Source: Escherichia ruysiae (GTDB lineage: Bacteria > Pseudomonadota > Gammaproteobacteria > Enterobacterales > Enterobacteriaceae). From it: DNA of 64,000 nucleotides. The notes under the pieces are model-generated. The model was not told the DNA's origin and did no database searches. It was given only the letters and a program-made list of their open reading frames with translations. The stretch lies in NCBI RefSeq assembly GCF_031323975.1, contig NZ_JAVIWS010000001.1, positions 372,001 to 436,000 on the forward strand, written 5' to 3'. The translations under genes and the position numbers were made by a program. This document shows, piece after piece, positions 26,478-35,218 of this stretch; position 1 is the first letter of the stretch, and each line of letters begins with the position of its first letter.

Positions 26478-27614
26478 ATGACTGCTTTCACCCAAAAATT
26501 GACAGCTGCGATACCCGCCATGCTGTTATGCGCATCATTAAGTGGAGTCACAAATATGAGTTACGCTGATACAACCAATCCGAACGCGCCCGTTTCGCTG
26601 GTTGAGAAATGGGATAAAACTTTTGCTGAGAGCACGAAAGTTGATCACCGTAAGGTGACCTTTCCGAACCGGTACGGGATCACCTTAGTCGGGGATCTCT
26701 ACATACCGAAGGATCGTGGAGATCGCAAGCTGGCCGCTATTGCTGTTAGTGGCCCCTTCGGGGCGGTGAAAGAGCAATCCAGCGGCCTGTATGCGCAGAC
26801 GCTGGCTGAACAGGGATTTGTCACTCTGGCTTTCGACCCTTCATACACGGGTGAAAGCGGCGGCTACCCGCGAAACGTCGCATCTCCGGATATCAACACC
26901 GAGGATTTCAGCGCGGCGGTTGATTTCTTAGGCCTGCAAAAAGAGGTGGATCGCAACCGTATCGGGTTGCTCGGTATCTGCGGATGGGGCGGCATGGCTT
27001 TAAACGACGCTGCGATGGACACGCGTGTCAAGGCGGTGGCGAGCAGCGTGATGTATGACATGAGCCGTGCAATGGGTCATGGCGTGGGCGATGGCAAAGA
27101 CCGCTATACCACTGCCGATCGTCGTGCCGTATTGCAGTATCTGAACATGCAGCGCTGGAAGGATGCGGAAAATGGCGCTTTCGCGCCAGGCGGGCATGAC
27201 ATTTACGTTGATGAGAAGGGCAACGTCACCGCTTCCGATCGTATTTTACCGGAAACTCTGCCCACGAATCCTAATCCGGTATTGAAAGAGTTCTTTGATT
27301 ATTACCGCATGCCGCGTGGTTTCCATGCGCGTTCGGTCAACTCAACCGGTGCCTGGAATGCAACCATGCCGCTGTCATTTATGAATATGCCGCTGCTGAG
27401 TTACGCTAATGAAGTTACTATCCCTACACTCATCGTGACCGGCGAAAAAGCCCATTCACGCTATTTTGCTGAAGATGCCTTTAACGCGATCGGCAGCAAA
27501 GAGAAAGAGTTAGTGATTGTTCCCGGGGCAAACCATGTTGATCTGTATGACAACGTTGCGGGTAAGATCCCATTTACCAAATTTGAGCAATTTTTCAAGG
27601 CAAACTTAAGATAA
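26478..27614 (+). CDS. Exported alpha/beta hydrolase (dienelactone-hydrolase-like)
   Basis: A 378-residue protein. The N-terminus (MTAFTQKLTAAIPAMLLCAS, then LSGVTNMSYADT) is a signal peptide. The hydrolase core follows: strand AAIAVSGPFGAVKEQ, the GYPRNVAS loop, and the nucleophile elbow LLGICGWGG at about residue 171, where a cysteine takes the place of the usual serine, as in dienelactone hydrolase. The acid is expected near TLIVTGEKAHS and the histidine in VPGANHVDLYD. It resembles E. coli YcjY. The start at 26478 is chosen for the AAGGGG eight bases upstream and the clean signal peptide; the frame is open 25 codons further up. The substrate is unknown. Confidence 0.78.
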   Translation: MTAFTQKLTAAIPAMLLCASLSGVTNMSYADTTNPNAPVSLVEKWDKTFAESTKVDHRKVTFPNRYGITLVGDLYIPKDRGDRKLAAIAVSGPFGAVKEQSSGLYAQTLAEQGFVTLAFDPSYTGESGGYPRNVASPDINTEDFSAAVDFLGLQKEVDRNRIGLLGICGWGGMALNDAAMDTRVKAVASSVMYDMSRAMGHGVGDGKDRYTTADRRAVLQYLNMQRWKDAENGAFAPGGHDIYVDEKGNVTASDRILPETLPTNPNPVLKEFFDYYRMPRGFHARSVNSTGAWNATMPLSFMNMPLLSYANEVTIPTLIVTGEKAHSRYFAEDAFNAIGSKEKELVIVPGANHVDLYDNVAGKIPFTKFEQFFKANLR

Positions 27615-27791
27615 CCCGAAAGGTTTACCAGGCCACCTGTCGTAAACGGGTGGCTTTTAACTGCCTGGTGTGATGCAGAATATGCCACATCGCCCTCTAT
27701 TCTCACCCAACTATTATGTCGTTATTCCCTGAATAACTTCTGACCCGACTGCGCCTGAATCTGGCTGGTTCGATATTAAGGGATGCTAATA

Positions 27792-28985
27792 ATGTTCACT
27801 ATAAGTCTAAAACAATCATACGAAAAAACGCATGCATACTGGAGCGGCGTATTTGCCATGACGCTTTGCGTGTTTGTGCTGATCGCTTCTGAGTTTATGC
27901 CAGTCAGCCTGCTTACGCTCATTGCCCATGATTTACACGTTACCGAAGGGCTGGCAGGGCAAGGAATTGCTGTGTCTGGCGCGCTGGCGGTGCTTACCAG
28001 TCTGACTATCTCCCGTATTGTCGGAGACCTGAATCGAAAATATCTTCTGCTGGGGCTGACGGTCTTAATGGCCATATCGGGAATAGTTATCACCATAGCG
28101 CCTAACTATCCGGTTTATATGCTGGGGAGGGCTCTGATTGGCGTCGTCATCGGAGGATTCTGGTCAATGTCGGCTGCAACCGCCATTCGGCTCGTGCCGC
28201 AGCACCAGGTCCCCCGCGCACTGGCAATTTTTAACGGCGGCAACGCGCTGGCCACCGTTGTGGCTGCGCCGCTTGGTAGCTATCTGGGGACAACCATCGG
28301 TTGGCGTGGCACCTTTTTATGTCTGGTCCCCCTTGCGATAGCTGCGTTCATCTGGCAATGGATCAGCCTGCCTTCGATGGAAAGCGATAAAACACATAAA
28401 CCACAGGGGTCTGTGCTTCGTCTGTTCAGTGTCGCCATCGTACCAACGGGACTGCTGGCCTGTGGGCTCTTCTTTATGGGACAGTTTGCTTTATTTACCT
28501 ACGTGCGCCCCTTTCTGGAAAGCGTCACCAGAGTGGGAGCTTCTGATCTTTCTCTGATTTTGCTCGCAATAGGTGTAGCAGGTTTTGTCGGCACAATGCT
28601 CGTCTCAACATTCCTGAACACCATATTTTATAAGACATTAATCATGATCCCGTTGCTTATGGCAGCGATTACCGGTGCGTTACTGCTGGTCGGACACCAC
28701 ATCTGGGCTGTTGCCGTTTTACTCAGCCTGTGGGGGCTACTTGCAACGGCTGCGCCAACGGGGTGGTGGACATGGATAGCACGTGCGTTACCCGAAGATG
28801 CAGAGACGGGGGGAGGCCTCATGGTTGCGGTGATTCAGCTATCTATTGCACTTGGTTCAACGGCTGGAGGTCTGGTATTCGACAGTCTGGGATGGAGAAG
28901 TGCTTTTGGTTTAAGTGGTTTGTTACTTCTGGGAGCGGTGGCGATGACATGGGTCACATCCCGTCAAAGTAGGAATGCGCAGTAG
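27792..28985 (+). CDS. MFS transporter, DHA1 family
   Basis: A 397-residue inner-membrane exporter of the major facilitator superfamily, drug:H+ antiporter-1 group, with twelve predicted helices. The opening SEFMPVSLLTLIAHDLHVTEG (about 37-57) resembles SotB and NepI, and the motif RIVGDLNRKYLLLG marks the loop after helix 2. AAGGG lies nine bases upstream of the chosen ATG; an ATG three codons earlier overlaps that ribosome site. It lies 177 bp after the hydrolase gene in the same direction and probably exports a substrate or product of that cassette. Confidence 0.8.
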   Translation: MFTISLKQSYEKTHAYWSGVFAMTLCVFVLIASEFMPVSLLTLIAHDLHVTEGLAGQGIAVSGALAVLTSLTISRIVGDLNRKYLLLGLTVLMAISGIVITIAPNYPVYMLGRALIGVVIGGFWSMSAATAIRLVPQHQVPRALAIFNGGNALATVVAAPLGSYLGTTIGWRGTFLCLVPLAIAAFIWQWISLPSMESDKTHKPQGSVLRLFSVAIVPTGLLACGLFFMGQFALFTYVRPFLESVTRVGASDLSLILLAIGVAGFVGTMLVSTFLNTIFYKTLIMIPLLMAAITGALLLVGHHIWAVAVLLSLWGLLATAAPTGWWTWIARALPEDAETGGGLMVAVIQLSIALGSTAGGLVFDSLGWRSAFGLSGLLLLGAVAMTWVTSRQSRNAQ

Positions 28986-29210
28986 CGCAATCCTTTTATT
29001 TCTGGCGTACGTTCTTTAAGGCATACGGCTGAGGGGCTAATGACCGCTCCTCGCTCAAAGCGGACATTAATGTCTCTGGCAATTCAGTTCTGTGAAGGGT
29101 GGGATTATGTCTGCCTTCAGAGCTTCGTCATTTCCTTGTACCGAAAATTTCTTCAGAACGGGACTGTAACGTCTTCAACGCATCAAGCATATCGTCACCA
29201 TTCAGTGAAC

Positions 29211-30014
29211 GTTGCGATTTCTTTTCGCCTGGTTTTCTGGGCCATCACCGGCAGGGAGTGCCTGTGAACGGTTATTATCGCGTTTATCCTGAAACAGTTT
29301 GATAAATTCAAGGGTACGTCCGAGTCGTTTGTTGTCCACGATAGCCCCCTGGTCGATTTCCTGGAGCCGATCATAGGTGGAGTAGGGAAGAGCTTCACCG
29401 TTAAGGCAGAGTTCTTTACGACCTTCCGGGTAATGCCAGACCTCGATATATTTCCCGATAGCCCTGCGGCTTAACTCATCTCATTATCTTCAATCAGATA
29501 AAGTACTGCACCGTTAAAGATTTTGAAACACGTCGCAGTTCCCGCCATGTGAAAGATGCGGCTAGATCATCATCAGTTTCAAGTGGCCGGTGAACATCAA
29601 AGTCATGCCGAGGCGATTTCGCAAAGCGCCGGTTGTAATCATCATTTTCCGCACGGTCTCTTTTGAAATCCGGACACCGTATTCTGTGGTCAGAATTCGC
29701 CAGATTGCAGACGGATTCATCCCCCGACCACGTGTGCGAATAAACTGCAGGGTCTGGTCTCTGATGGCAGTGTTTAACTGATGGTTGCCGGGCTTTCCCC
29801 TGCGCTGGCTGACCAGACCGGCAGGTCCCAGCTCACGGTAACGTTTATTATCAATGTATTGCTGGGTGGCCATCATGTAGTCGAACGCATTTTCTGAATC
29901 ACAGAATCGCAGGTGCATCAGACGACCGGTGGCGTCATCCATGAAGAGCTGAAGCAAAGCCCGGTCAAATACTCGCTGAATGATGCCAAGTCGGTAAAGT
30001 TCTCTGTCTGTCAT
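29211..30014 (-). pseudogene. Decayed and shuffled ISNCY (IS1202-type) transposase
   Basis: Fragments of one transposase type are readable on the minus strand. The N-terminal TDRELYRLGIIQRVFDR (from 30014) is followed directly by a piece of the catalytic domain (FMDDATGRLMHLRFCDSENAF), and then by the second helix-turn-helix part (YRELGPAGLVSQRRGKPGNHQ ... VRISKETVRKMM). After a gap, VHRPLETDDDLAASFTWRELR appears in another frame (about 29500-29590), and then KYIEVWHYPEGRKELCLNGE and DQGAIVDNKRLGRTLEF (about 29250-29470). The order is not that of an intact transposase and frames change, so the element is dead and internally rearranged. The catalytic centre is missing. Intact family members run to about 450 residues. 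Confidence 0.7.
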
Positions 30015-30165
30015 AGTCACCAACATAAGATTGCGGTCCTGTGCTGAGCAAAATGAAAGCTGAATTGTGGTGAGACGACAATAACGCTTTGTGCTGACAA
30101 CTTTAGTGCGCATAATGTATATTATGTTAAATGAGAGATATCAGAATGCCCCTGACCACCGTACC

Positions 30166-30250
30166 GACCTCATAGCTCTAATGTACATGCTCCCTCCCCA
30201 CTACCCGACAGGCACTATCAATCGTTTTGCCTCGGGCATTTCTGTTTTGA
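30166..30250. repeat. Left copy of the direct repeat flanking the T2SS island
   Basis: About 85 bp from GACCTCATAGCTCTAATG to GCATTTCTGTTTTGA, repeated in the same orientation at 44808-44893. The copies differ at a CTA/TTC triplet region and by one T in a T run. It lies between the transposase remnant and gspM. Confidence 0.85.
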
Positions 30251-30275
30251 AATAGCATATCTGGAGGTCTTCAGT

Positions 30276-30350
30276 ATGCACATTTCAATCTCCCTTACCC
30301 TTCAGTTATTACGGGAGTTGAAGGAACGACGTTCGCTCCTGCGTTTGTGA
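30276..30350 (+). CDS. Possible 24-residue small protein
   Basis: An ATG with GGAGG eight bases upstream opens a 24-codon frame (starting MHISISLT, ending RRSLLRL): a hydrophobic start and an arginine-rich end. It lies just outside the left island repeat. It could be a small membrane-active peptide or chance. No family was recognised. The following 30351-30520 holds nothing I can name. Confidence 0.25.
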   Translation: MHISISLTLQLLRELKERRSLLRL

Positions 30351-30520
30351 TGCTTTGAAACTTCAGCATTAAATGACATGACTCCGGCCGAATTAATCCG
30401 AAGTCTTCAGAAAGACATTTAACACTGTACTGATTTTAAGATCATAGCCTACATAGGAAAATCAATGGTTGTCCGCCTGCTGGTTACCATATTACCTACT
30501 CTATTTTAAGCAGGCTCCAG

Positions 30521-31069
30521 TCAATATGGAGCTAATACAAGATTCTCAACTTTAATCATCCCCTTTTGTTCAATAGAGATAACATCAATTTGTATAACTT
30601 CTAGTGAGTATTTTTTACTCAGCAAACTAAGCCATTTCAGCAAATCATCAAAAATGACGGGCTCAATCGCTACCTGAATATTAGCCCCATTTTGTTTTAT
30701 TTGTCTGATGACAATAGAATGAATCGAAGAAGTAGTGTTGATAATCTGTGAAATCTGCGAAATTGACAAATTGTCAAAGGTTGCTCGTTTTTGTCTGGCG
30801 CTGATAATATCAGGCGTTGCTGTTTGAAGGTTTTTGAGCAGAGTGTTTAATTGTTGCAATTCCCTCTCTTGTTGCTCTATACGTATATTCAATGGCTGCC
30901 ATAATAGCGAATAATATCCTGCGCAAAACATGATTAACAACGCACCGATCAACAGTCCTTTTTCTCTTAGCGAACGACCAACATAGTATTGAGTAACCCA
31001 ATTTTCTACTGCATTTGACCACCGATCACGGTAGTGATTAAAAAATTGAATGAATTCATGACGTAACAC
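30521..31069 (-). CDS. gspM: GspM, type II secretion inner-membrane assembly protein
   Basis: A 182-residue bitopic protein: short cytoplasmic N-terminus, one membrane helix (GLLIGALLIMFCAGYYSLLW, about 39-58), a periplasmic coiled-coil segment (IEQQERELQQLNTLLKNLQ) and a small ferredoxin-like domain. GspM pairs with GspL in the inner-membrane platform. It is the last gene of the operon, one base after gspL; gspN is absent, as in the E. coli beta-type system. Confidence 0.85.
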   Translation of the reverse strand: MLRHEFIQFFNHYRDRWSNAVENWVTQYYVGRSLREKGLLIGALLIMFCAGYYSLLWQPLNIRIEQQERELQQLNTLLKNLQTATPDIISARQKRATFDNLSISQISQIINTTSSIHSIVIRQIKQNGANIQVAIEPVIFDDLLKWLSLLSKKYSLEVIQIDVISIEQKGMIKVENLVLAPY

Positions 31070-31070
31070 G

Positions 31071-32249
31071 TTATTTTCTCCGTAACGTTACTGCTCCTGA
31101 CACATAATTGTCCTCATTTATTAACGCGTCCTGTTGCACAAAAAAATCTACAGCAAGCGCATCTCGCAGTTTGTCGAAGCTGGAGAAGTCTGGAGCACTT
31201 AACCTGAAATGCAGTGTCTGATGTTTTTGATCATAAGTGAAACTACGGATTTCTAACTTTGAGAGCGAGGCAGATTTAAGAGCATTAGCAATAACCGACA
31301 GATGTTCGAGAAACGTCTTATCAGTTGCTCGAGACCGAGAATTATTGATCGCTGTTATAATCTGTGAGCGCAAATTAACGATTCGCTTTTGCTCCGGAAA
31401 AACCGATAAAAATTGTTTCTCAACACGTATACGGCTTTGTATTACCTGCTCATTAATGCTCCATAACGTCACCACACGATCTGCTAATAAACTAACCAGA
31501 ATCAGGAATACAGGTAAAACTACTGCCCGCCAACGTATCCACTGTTTTTGATAACTGACCCGGGGTTGCCATGGTCCGGTCAGCAAATTCCCTTCAGGTT
31601 GACCGTGCTCACAGAGAGAGAGTTCGCTGGTAATTTTCAGTTTTTCACTATCAGTACCAATCCTGGCTGCTACCTCTTGAGCCGATTTCCCGATCACTGT
31701 TAGCTGGAGTGGATGGTTTTGAGCACTAATCTGCGCGCGTAATATGTCAGCTATCAGATCTGGGGCACCACTCCATCCCTGGCATATATCGATTCTAGCG
31801 ATCACTCGGTCAGCATGGAAAATCATATTCCCACAAGGAATGGACATCCAGTCCGGAACGGCAGTTGCATGGTTAATATCATAACATTGCAACCAGTCAA
31901 CAATATATTTCATATGTTGCTGATGTATTACTGCAACTATTGCCTGTTGTTTTACAGTCCTCAAAATTGCAAAGTGCAATTCATCAATATCTTCACTCAG
32001 ATTTTCTTCCAGTAATGCCGGGATAATATTCTGCACCTGGTTGTGAGGGACGTCTGGTATTTCAACTTGCCAGACGCTGAGCCATTCACCGGGAATATAG
32101 AGTTGAATTATATCTGTTTGGCACCACTGTATAAGCAATTCGTCGGGAGTTGTGGGCCAAATACCTTGTTCCACTTCTTGTGCATGGCGTTGCCAGCGTA
32201 TTACCCCGGAGGCAGAAAAGGGAAAAAAAAACTTCAGAATAGCTCTCAC
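31071..32249 (-). CDS. gspL: GspL, type II secretion cytoplasmic/inner-membrane platform protein
   Basis: A 392-residue protein. The N-terminal two thirds is the cytoplasmic actin-like domain that binds GspE; a membrane helix (WRAVVLPVFLILVSLLADRVV, about 244-264) and a periplasmic ferredoxin-like domain that meets GspM follow. Its start overlaps the gspK stop by four bases, showing tight coupling. Identity is by position, length and topology; sequence conservation in this family is low. Confidence 0.85.
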   Translation of the reverse strand: MRAILKFFFPFSASGVIRWQRHAQEVEQGIWPTTPDELLIQWCQTDIIQLYIPGEWLSVWQVEIPDVPHNQVQNIIPALLEENLSEDIDELHFAILRTVKQQAIVAVIHQQHMKYIVDWLQCYDINHATAVPDWMSIPCGNMIFHADRVIARIDICQGWSGAPDLIADILRAQISAQNHPLQLTVIGKSAQEVAARIGTDSEKLKITSELSLCEHGQPEGNLLTGPWQPRVSYQKQWIRWRAVVLPVFLILVSLLADRVVTLWSINEQVIQSRIRVEKQFLSVFPEQKRIVNLRSQIITAINNSRSRATDKTFLEHLSVIANALKSASLSKLEIRSFTYDQKHQTLHFRLSAPDFSSFDKLRDALAVDFFVQQDALINEDNYVSGAVTLRRK

Positions 32250-33238
32250 TCACTGTCCCCTGTATGATGTCGCTGAACCGAGAAATATTGAGGTCCCTGG
32301 CGGGCAATCAAAGAATTCATTGTCAGTTCTGTCTCATTCACAGTAATATCTGAGCGCAACCAAAAGTAATTACTCTGTACGACCAGTACGTCTTTTACTT
32401 TTCTTTTTGTATACTCATCGACACGAGTTAGTATCGGATTAGAAAGAAACTGATCGACATCTTTCCATCCTTCTGCGGGACGTTGTTGTAGTAATACGCT
32501 GGCTTGAACGGATGTTAACCACGGATCGAATAATGCTTCCAAAAGGATACCTTGTGAGATATCTAATGTATTGATATTGATCTGCTGCATGTTCATCGGC
32601 AGTACACAGACCAGCGGTTTCATTTTGCGATAAATATCTGCATCCATTCCCTTAACAATTCGCATCTCACTGATGTCCGCCAGTGGCTGATTTGCCGTAT
32701 AGAAAGGCTCTGTTTGAGCCCCGTATTCTCTGTCCTCTCGCCCCTGCCGAGTATCTGTACCAATAAACTCCCGCAGGTTTTCAGCAATCTTTTCAGCTCG
32801 GTTGATTGGAACTTCCAGACGTAAAAGCAGAGCGATGAGTTGTTGAACAGCAAGGAAGTGTGAAGTTGTTGCCGACCTGGAGAAAATATTCAGATTAAAG
32901 CAGGCCTGAGCATCTTGCAGGGTAATGACCACTTTCCCCTGCGGTAAATGAAAAAGACGAGGGCCTGAGGCCCATTCCTGCCCCAAATGTACACGCGTTT
33001 CTTTTTTCAGACTCCGACTTAATATACTCAGCGCCAGGCTTTCAACACTGGCGCTGTAACTCATTGCCTGCTGATAATCTTGCTGAATATGTGCTCTTTC
33101 CTGTTGCTGCCACATCATGGTCGAGAGGCTGGTAACCATCAGCATCATTGTTGCCAGTAACACCAGCACTACGACAAGTGCAATACCTCGTTTTGGCGGT
33201 GTTCGTATCATTATATCGTTATTTAATTTGTGGCCCAT
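32246..33238 (-). CDS. gspK: GspK, large minor pseudopilin at the tip
   Basis: A 330-residue minor pseudopilin. The prepilin cleavage region KRGIALVVVLVLLATMMLMVTSL is near the N-terminus (G at about residue 18; GspK proteins characteristically lack the Glu5 found in the others, as here). A large globular domain follows with the family's ISEMRIVKGMD and NINTLD segments. GspK caps the GspI-GspJ-GspK tip. An alternative start at 33211 (MIRTPPKRG) would avoid overlap with gspJ; neither has a strong ribosome site. Confidence 0.9.
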   Translation of the reverse strand: MGHKLNNDIMIRTPPKRGIALVVVLVLLATMMLMVTSLSTMMWQQQERAHIQQDYQQAMSYSASVESLALSILSRSLKKETRVHLGQEWASGPRLFHLPQGKVVITLQDAQACFNLNIFSRSATTSHFLAVQQLIALLLRLEVPINRAEKIAENLREFIGTDTRQGREDREYGAQTEPFYTANQPLADISEMRIVKGMDADIYRKMKPLVCVLPMNMQQININTLDISQGILLEALFDPWLTSVQASVLLQQRPAEGWKDVDQFLSNPILTRVDEYTKRKVKDVLVVQSNYFWLRSDITVNETELTMNSLIARQGPQYFSVQRHHTGDSE

Positions 33239-33812
33239 GAAGTAACCAAACGCGTTCTATCATGCCCCATTTTTGCGTATGCAGTATTATTCGCATAGCA
33301 AAGGGTAACTCCTGTGATGACTGCCAACTCGTCTGCCAGACTGAGCCATCATAAAAAAACAGGCTGAATGTATCGACCTTAATCAATTTTTGTACGACAG
33401 GGTTTACATTAATCAATGGCCAGGATAAGCGTTCGAGATAACCGCTGCGGATACGATACCCGACAGTGAGTAAATTACTACGTGGTAGCTGCATTCCCGG
33501 ATTGATTATCCCACTGCGGACAAAGCGTATTCCCCAGCTTTCTGAGGCCAGTACACCTTCGCCAGCCAGAAATGACGATTCCCACTGACCGTTTTCCCTT
33601 CTCATCTGGCGTGGCACAATTTGTGTCAAATCATGACTCATAAAACTCATCGTTTGTTGAAGTGCTTTTAGTTTATGATCATGTTCGGTGACAACGACGT
33701 TGACATTTGAGAGGCCGTTAGCTACCTGCTGCGCCATTAAGACCAGTGAGGCAAAAATAGCAATAGCAATCAGCACTTCAGCTAACGTAAAACCAGAGCG
33801 AACAATCTTCAA
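33219..33812 (-). CDS. gspJ: GspJ, minor pseudopilin
   Basis: A 197-residue pseudopilin with the cleavage motif SGFTLAEVLIAIAIFASLVLMA at the N-terminus (cut after G, Glu at +5) and a globular domain containing LTQIVPRQMRRENG, a segment typical of GspJ. It forms the tip complex with GspI and GspK. The start overlaps the gspI stop by four bases (ATGA). Confidence 0.9.
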   Translation of the reverse strand: MKIVRSGFTLAEVLIAIAIFASLVLMAQQVANGLSNVNVVVTEHDHKLKALQQTMSFMSHDLTQIVPRQMRRENGQWESSFLAGEGVLASESWGIRFVRSGIINPGMQLPRSNLLTVGYRIRSGYLERLSWPLINVNPVVQKLIKVDTFSLFFYDGSVWQTSWQSSQELPFAMRIILHTQKWGMIERVWLLHGPQIK

Positions 33813-34183
33813 GGTAGTGCTCCTTCATCTGCACTAAACCATGCGCGTCCAGAATTAACTACACTGGAAAAGTCTTTCTGGCGACTAACGTCAATATCCA
33901 CTGCTTTTATCAAGGTGTTGTCTGCTTTTAAGGGCACGGTTCGCCAGTACCAGAGAATCCCGGCCATTTCTTCCTCACCATGCTGATCCGTCGCGCGTTG
34001 TGCAGGATCCATTAAATAAAGCAAGGTCATATGGTTCTCAACTACCCAACCCGCCACCGTTTTTTCTTCAATTTTATTCTGATAATTCAACACGCTACAG
34101 GTGATTTGTAAGATCGCTATGGAAGCAAGAGCAAAAATAGACAGGGCAATCATTACCTCCAGCAGTGTAAATCCGCGCTTCAT
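33809..34183 (-). CDS. gspI: GspI, minor pseudopilin
   Basis: A 124-residue pseudopilin. The cleavage motif RGFTLLEVMIALSIFALASIA is at the N-terminus, with Glu at +5. The short globular domain carries the GspI-like WVVENHMTLLYLM and GILWYWRTVPL. It nucleates the tip with GspJ and GspK. It starts five bases after gspH. Confidence 0.9.
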   Translation of the reverse strand: MKRGFTLLEVMIALSIFALASIAILQITCSVLNYQNKIEEKTVAGWVVENHMTLLYLMDPAQRATDQHGEEEMAGILWYWRTVPLKADNTLIKAVDIDVSRQKDFSSVVNSGRAWFSADEGALP

Positions 34184-34188
34184 CGTCC

Positions 34189-34743
34189 CTACTCATCACA
34201 ATTATCAAGAGATAACTCACCATCAGACGTCATGTTGACCGCCCAGCACGTATGCTTTTCTGGGGAATTAAACTGAAGCGCGAATGGCATAGCCGGTTCA
34301 AATGGTGTGTAACGAATTTGTGGCGTTTTCCTTTTTTCCTCTTTTTTTAACTCCAGCTCAATATCATTCAGAGTCAGACGATGGTGTTCTAGTTCCAGAA
34401 TATCTTCCTTCTGCCAGATACTGCTCACTGGCAGCAATATCATATGCACCTGTTTCGGCACAGAGGACTGAGCAGCTAAACGCGTTGCAGTCACAGGCTC
34501 CCATTGACCTGAGTGATATTGCATAAACTGATAGCCTGAAGGCGTGATTAATACCCCCATCATTCGTCCCTCGATCAGAGCCCTGTCTTTAAGATGTGAA
34601 AAGAGGGTCATAAAATTCTGTGCCGCTTTTTTTGCTGGAGATATGGAGGGGAAAACAAAGGTCTGCACCACGCCTGCACTAACAAGTCCGATAAGGAAAA
34701 GCACCAGCATGATTTCTACAATGGTGAATCCGCGTCTGAGCAT
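34189..34743 (-). CDS. gspH: GspH, minor pseudopilin
   Basis: A 184-residue pseudopilin with cleavage motif RRGFTIVEIMLVLFLIGLVSAG and a beta-rich globular domain (LIEGRMMGVLITPSGYQFMQY). GspH joins the tip complex to the GspG filament. The start directly follows the gspG stop. The C-terminal part is rich in charged residues (LELKKEEKRKTPQ). Confidence 0.88.
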   Translation of the reverse strand: MLRRGFTIVEIMLVLFLIGLVSAGVVQTFVFPSISPAKKAAQNFMTLFSHLKDRALIEGRMMGVLITPSGYQFMQYHSGQWEPVTATRLAAQSSVPKQVHMILLPVSSIWQKEDILELEHHRLTLNDIELELKKEEKRKTPQIRYTPFEPAMPFALQFNSPEKHTCWAVNMTSDGELSLDNCDE

Positions 34744-35202
34744 TTATCGCTGAAATTCCCGCAAGTTCCAGTTGCCAATGTCAGTCGCAGCTCCTTCGCC
34801 ATTTTCCTGGCCATCCGCGCCTAACGTGTAAAGATCAAAGACACCTCTTTCCCCAGGGCTCAGATATTGATAATCATTGCCCCAGGGATCTTTCGGCAGG
34901 CGTTTGATGTACCCTCTGGACGAGTAATCGCTACTACTGGACGTATTTACTGGTTTCTGAAGTAATGCTTCCAGACCTTGTTCTGTCGTCGGGTATCGTC
35001 CATTGTCCAGTCGGTACATATCCAATGCATTTTCCAGCGACACGATATCACTCACCGCTTTTTGTCGATCGGCTTTCTCTTTATTTCCCAGCAAGTTTGG
35101 CACGACCAGACTGGCCAAAATACCCAGAATAACAATGACTACCATCACCTCTAACAAGGTAAATCCAGCCCGGTGTTTATGATGGCGAGGAAATGAATAC
35201 AT
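34744..35202 (-). CDS. gspG: GspG, major pseudopilin
   Basis: A 152-residue major pseudopilin. The short leader ends at RAG, cut before FTLLEVMVVIVILGILASLVV. The globular domain shows the class markers DMYRLDNGRYPTTEQGLEALL and the calcium-binding end (LGADGQENGEG). It polymerises into the piston-like pseudopilus. The start at 35202 has GGAG eight bases upstream; a longer frame would overlap gspF. Confidence 0.94.
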   Translation of the reverse strand: MYSFPRHHKHRAGFTLLEVMVVIVILGILASLVVPNLLGNKEKADRQKAVSDIVSLENALDMYRLDNGRYPTTEQGLEALLQKPVNTSSSSDYSSRGYIKRLPKDPWGNDYQYLSPGERGVFDLYTLGADGQENGEGAATDIGNWNLREFQR

Positions 35203-35218
35203 TTGATAGCTCCGTAAA

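Noticed and set aside
29562..30113. 184-codon ORF read as one intact protein
   Set aside because: The content is transposase pieces in the wrong order; treated as a pseudogene, not a functional gene.
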